A DNA stretch of 7,545 nucleotides from an uncultured Verrucomicrobiota bacterium. GTDB lineage: Bacteria; Verrucomicrobiota; Verrucomicrobiia; Opitutales; Opitutaceae. The stretch covers positions 1 to 7,545 of the forward strand of contig CAIXIZ010000329.1 in assembly GCA_903919625.1 (NCBI GenBank). Reading direction: 5' to 3'. Shown here piece after piece: positions 6,991-7,545 of this stretch. The notes below the pieces were generated by a model. The model had not been told where the DNA came from. It was given only the letters and a program-made list of their open reading frames with translations, and did no database searches. Made by a program: the position numbers and the translations under genes. How positions within the stretch are numbered: position 1 is the first letter of the stretch; each line of letters starts with the position of its first letter.

Positions 6991-7545
6991 TGTCGTCACC
7001 TGCCGCCCCGAGTCGCATTGCTGAACTCCGTGCCGAACTTGCCCGGCACGACGAGCGCTATTACCGGCAGGCCGCACCCACCATTGCGGACCAGGACTAC
7101 GACCGCCTAAAACGTGAACTCACCGATCTGGAGCGGGCGTTTCCGCAGTTTGCCGCCGCGAATTCACCCACGTGGCAAATTGGCGATGACCGCACCGCGG
7201 GATTTCAGCCCTATCGGCATCGCGAAAGGATGATGAGCCTGGACAATACTTACTCCGAAACTGAACTGAGGGAATTTGATGCCCGGCTGATCCGGCTGCT
7301 CGGCCGGGAAAATCTGGCCTATGTGGTCGAACCCAAAATTGACGGGCTGGCCGTAAGCCTGACGTACGAGCAGGGCAGGCTGGTGCGGGCCGTCACGCGA
7401 GGCAATGGCGTTGAGGGCGACGATATCACGCTCAACGCCCTGACGATTCGCACCCTACCGCATGAACTCAGAGCCATTGCCGGGATGCTGCCGCCCGCCG
7501 TGATTGAAATCCGCGGTGAAATATTCATGACGCTGAACGAATTTC
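6987..7545 (+). CDS. ligA: NAD-dependent DNA ligase LigA, N-terminal part (runs off right edge)
   Basis: LigA seals nicks during replication and repair using NAD+. The first 186 codons are present. The Ia domain is near residues 10-60, with R-Y-Y (24-26) and DQDYDRL (35-41) in the NMN-binding region. An SPT...IG motif (60-65) and MMSLDNTYS (82-90) follow. The adenylation motif I is EPKIDGLAVS (115-124), with K117 as the predicted adenylated lysine. TRGNGVEGDDIT (137-148) and EIRGEIFM (174-181) follow, as in E. coli LigA. The full protein is normally about 660-700 residues. ATG 6987 and ATG 6990 are in frame and adjacent, so either may be used. The first overlaps the upstream stop as ATGA, suggesting translational coupling. 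No Shine-Dalgarno is visible in the preceding coding sequence. Confidence 0.95.
   Translation, partial: MMSSPAAPSRIAELRAELARHDERYYRQAAPTIADQDYDRLKRELTDLERAFPQFAAANSPTWQIGDDRTAGFQPYRHRERMMSLDNTYSETELREFDARLIRLLGRENLAYVVEPKIDGLAVSLTYEQGRLVRAVTRGNGVEGDDITLNALTIRTLPHELRAIAGMLPPAVIEIRGEIFMTLNEF

Overview
This 7.5 kb, GC-rich window is an ordinary-looking piece of bacterial chromosome. It holds five protein genes (two cut by the window edges) and one tRNA. The protein families (a DUF4159 protein, a secreted parallel beta-helix protein, a long hybrid histidine kinase, a KDG permease) and the lack of clear Shine-Dalgarno sequences would suit the Planctomycetota/Verrucomicrobiota group, perhaps Opitutales-like. 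That placement is an inference from gene content, not a sequence search.

Layout from left to right. The minus strand at the left edge carries the N-terminal 195 codons of a 2-keto-3-deoxygluconate permease (kdgT). A 137-bp divergent intergenic region separates it from a 1051-residue soluble hybrid sensor kinase (REC-REC-PAS-PAS-PAS-HisKA-HATPase-REC) on the plus strand. The kinase ends 42 bp from, and converges with, a minus-strand gene for an exported DUF4159 protein with a glycine-rich linker. Upstream of that gene lie two inverted repeats, one with a possible pseudoknot, and then tRNA-Pro(GGG) on the plus strand. Next, also on the plus strand, comes a membrane-anchored or secreted beta-helix protein of the pectate-lyase-3/GH28-like type. 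Its stop codon overlaps the start of ligA (NAD-dependent DNA ligase), which runs off the right edge.

How the genes may work together. KdgT and the beta-helix protein could both belong to pectin or uronate use, but they are about 4.7 kb apart with unrelated genes between them, so this link is weak. The kinase shares its upstream region with kdgT and could sense a cytosolic signal, but no output partner is visible. The 4-bp overlap suggests that ligA is co-transcribed and translationally coupled with the beta-helix gene, which is an odd partner for a replication enzyme.

I found no mobile element, CRISPR array, phage gene or toxin/defence module, and no convincing new multi-gene system. The items most worth a second look are the structured DNA/RNA element upstream of the DUF4159 gene, the beta-helix/ligA overlap, and the altered receiver domains of the kinase.
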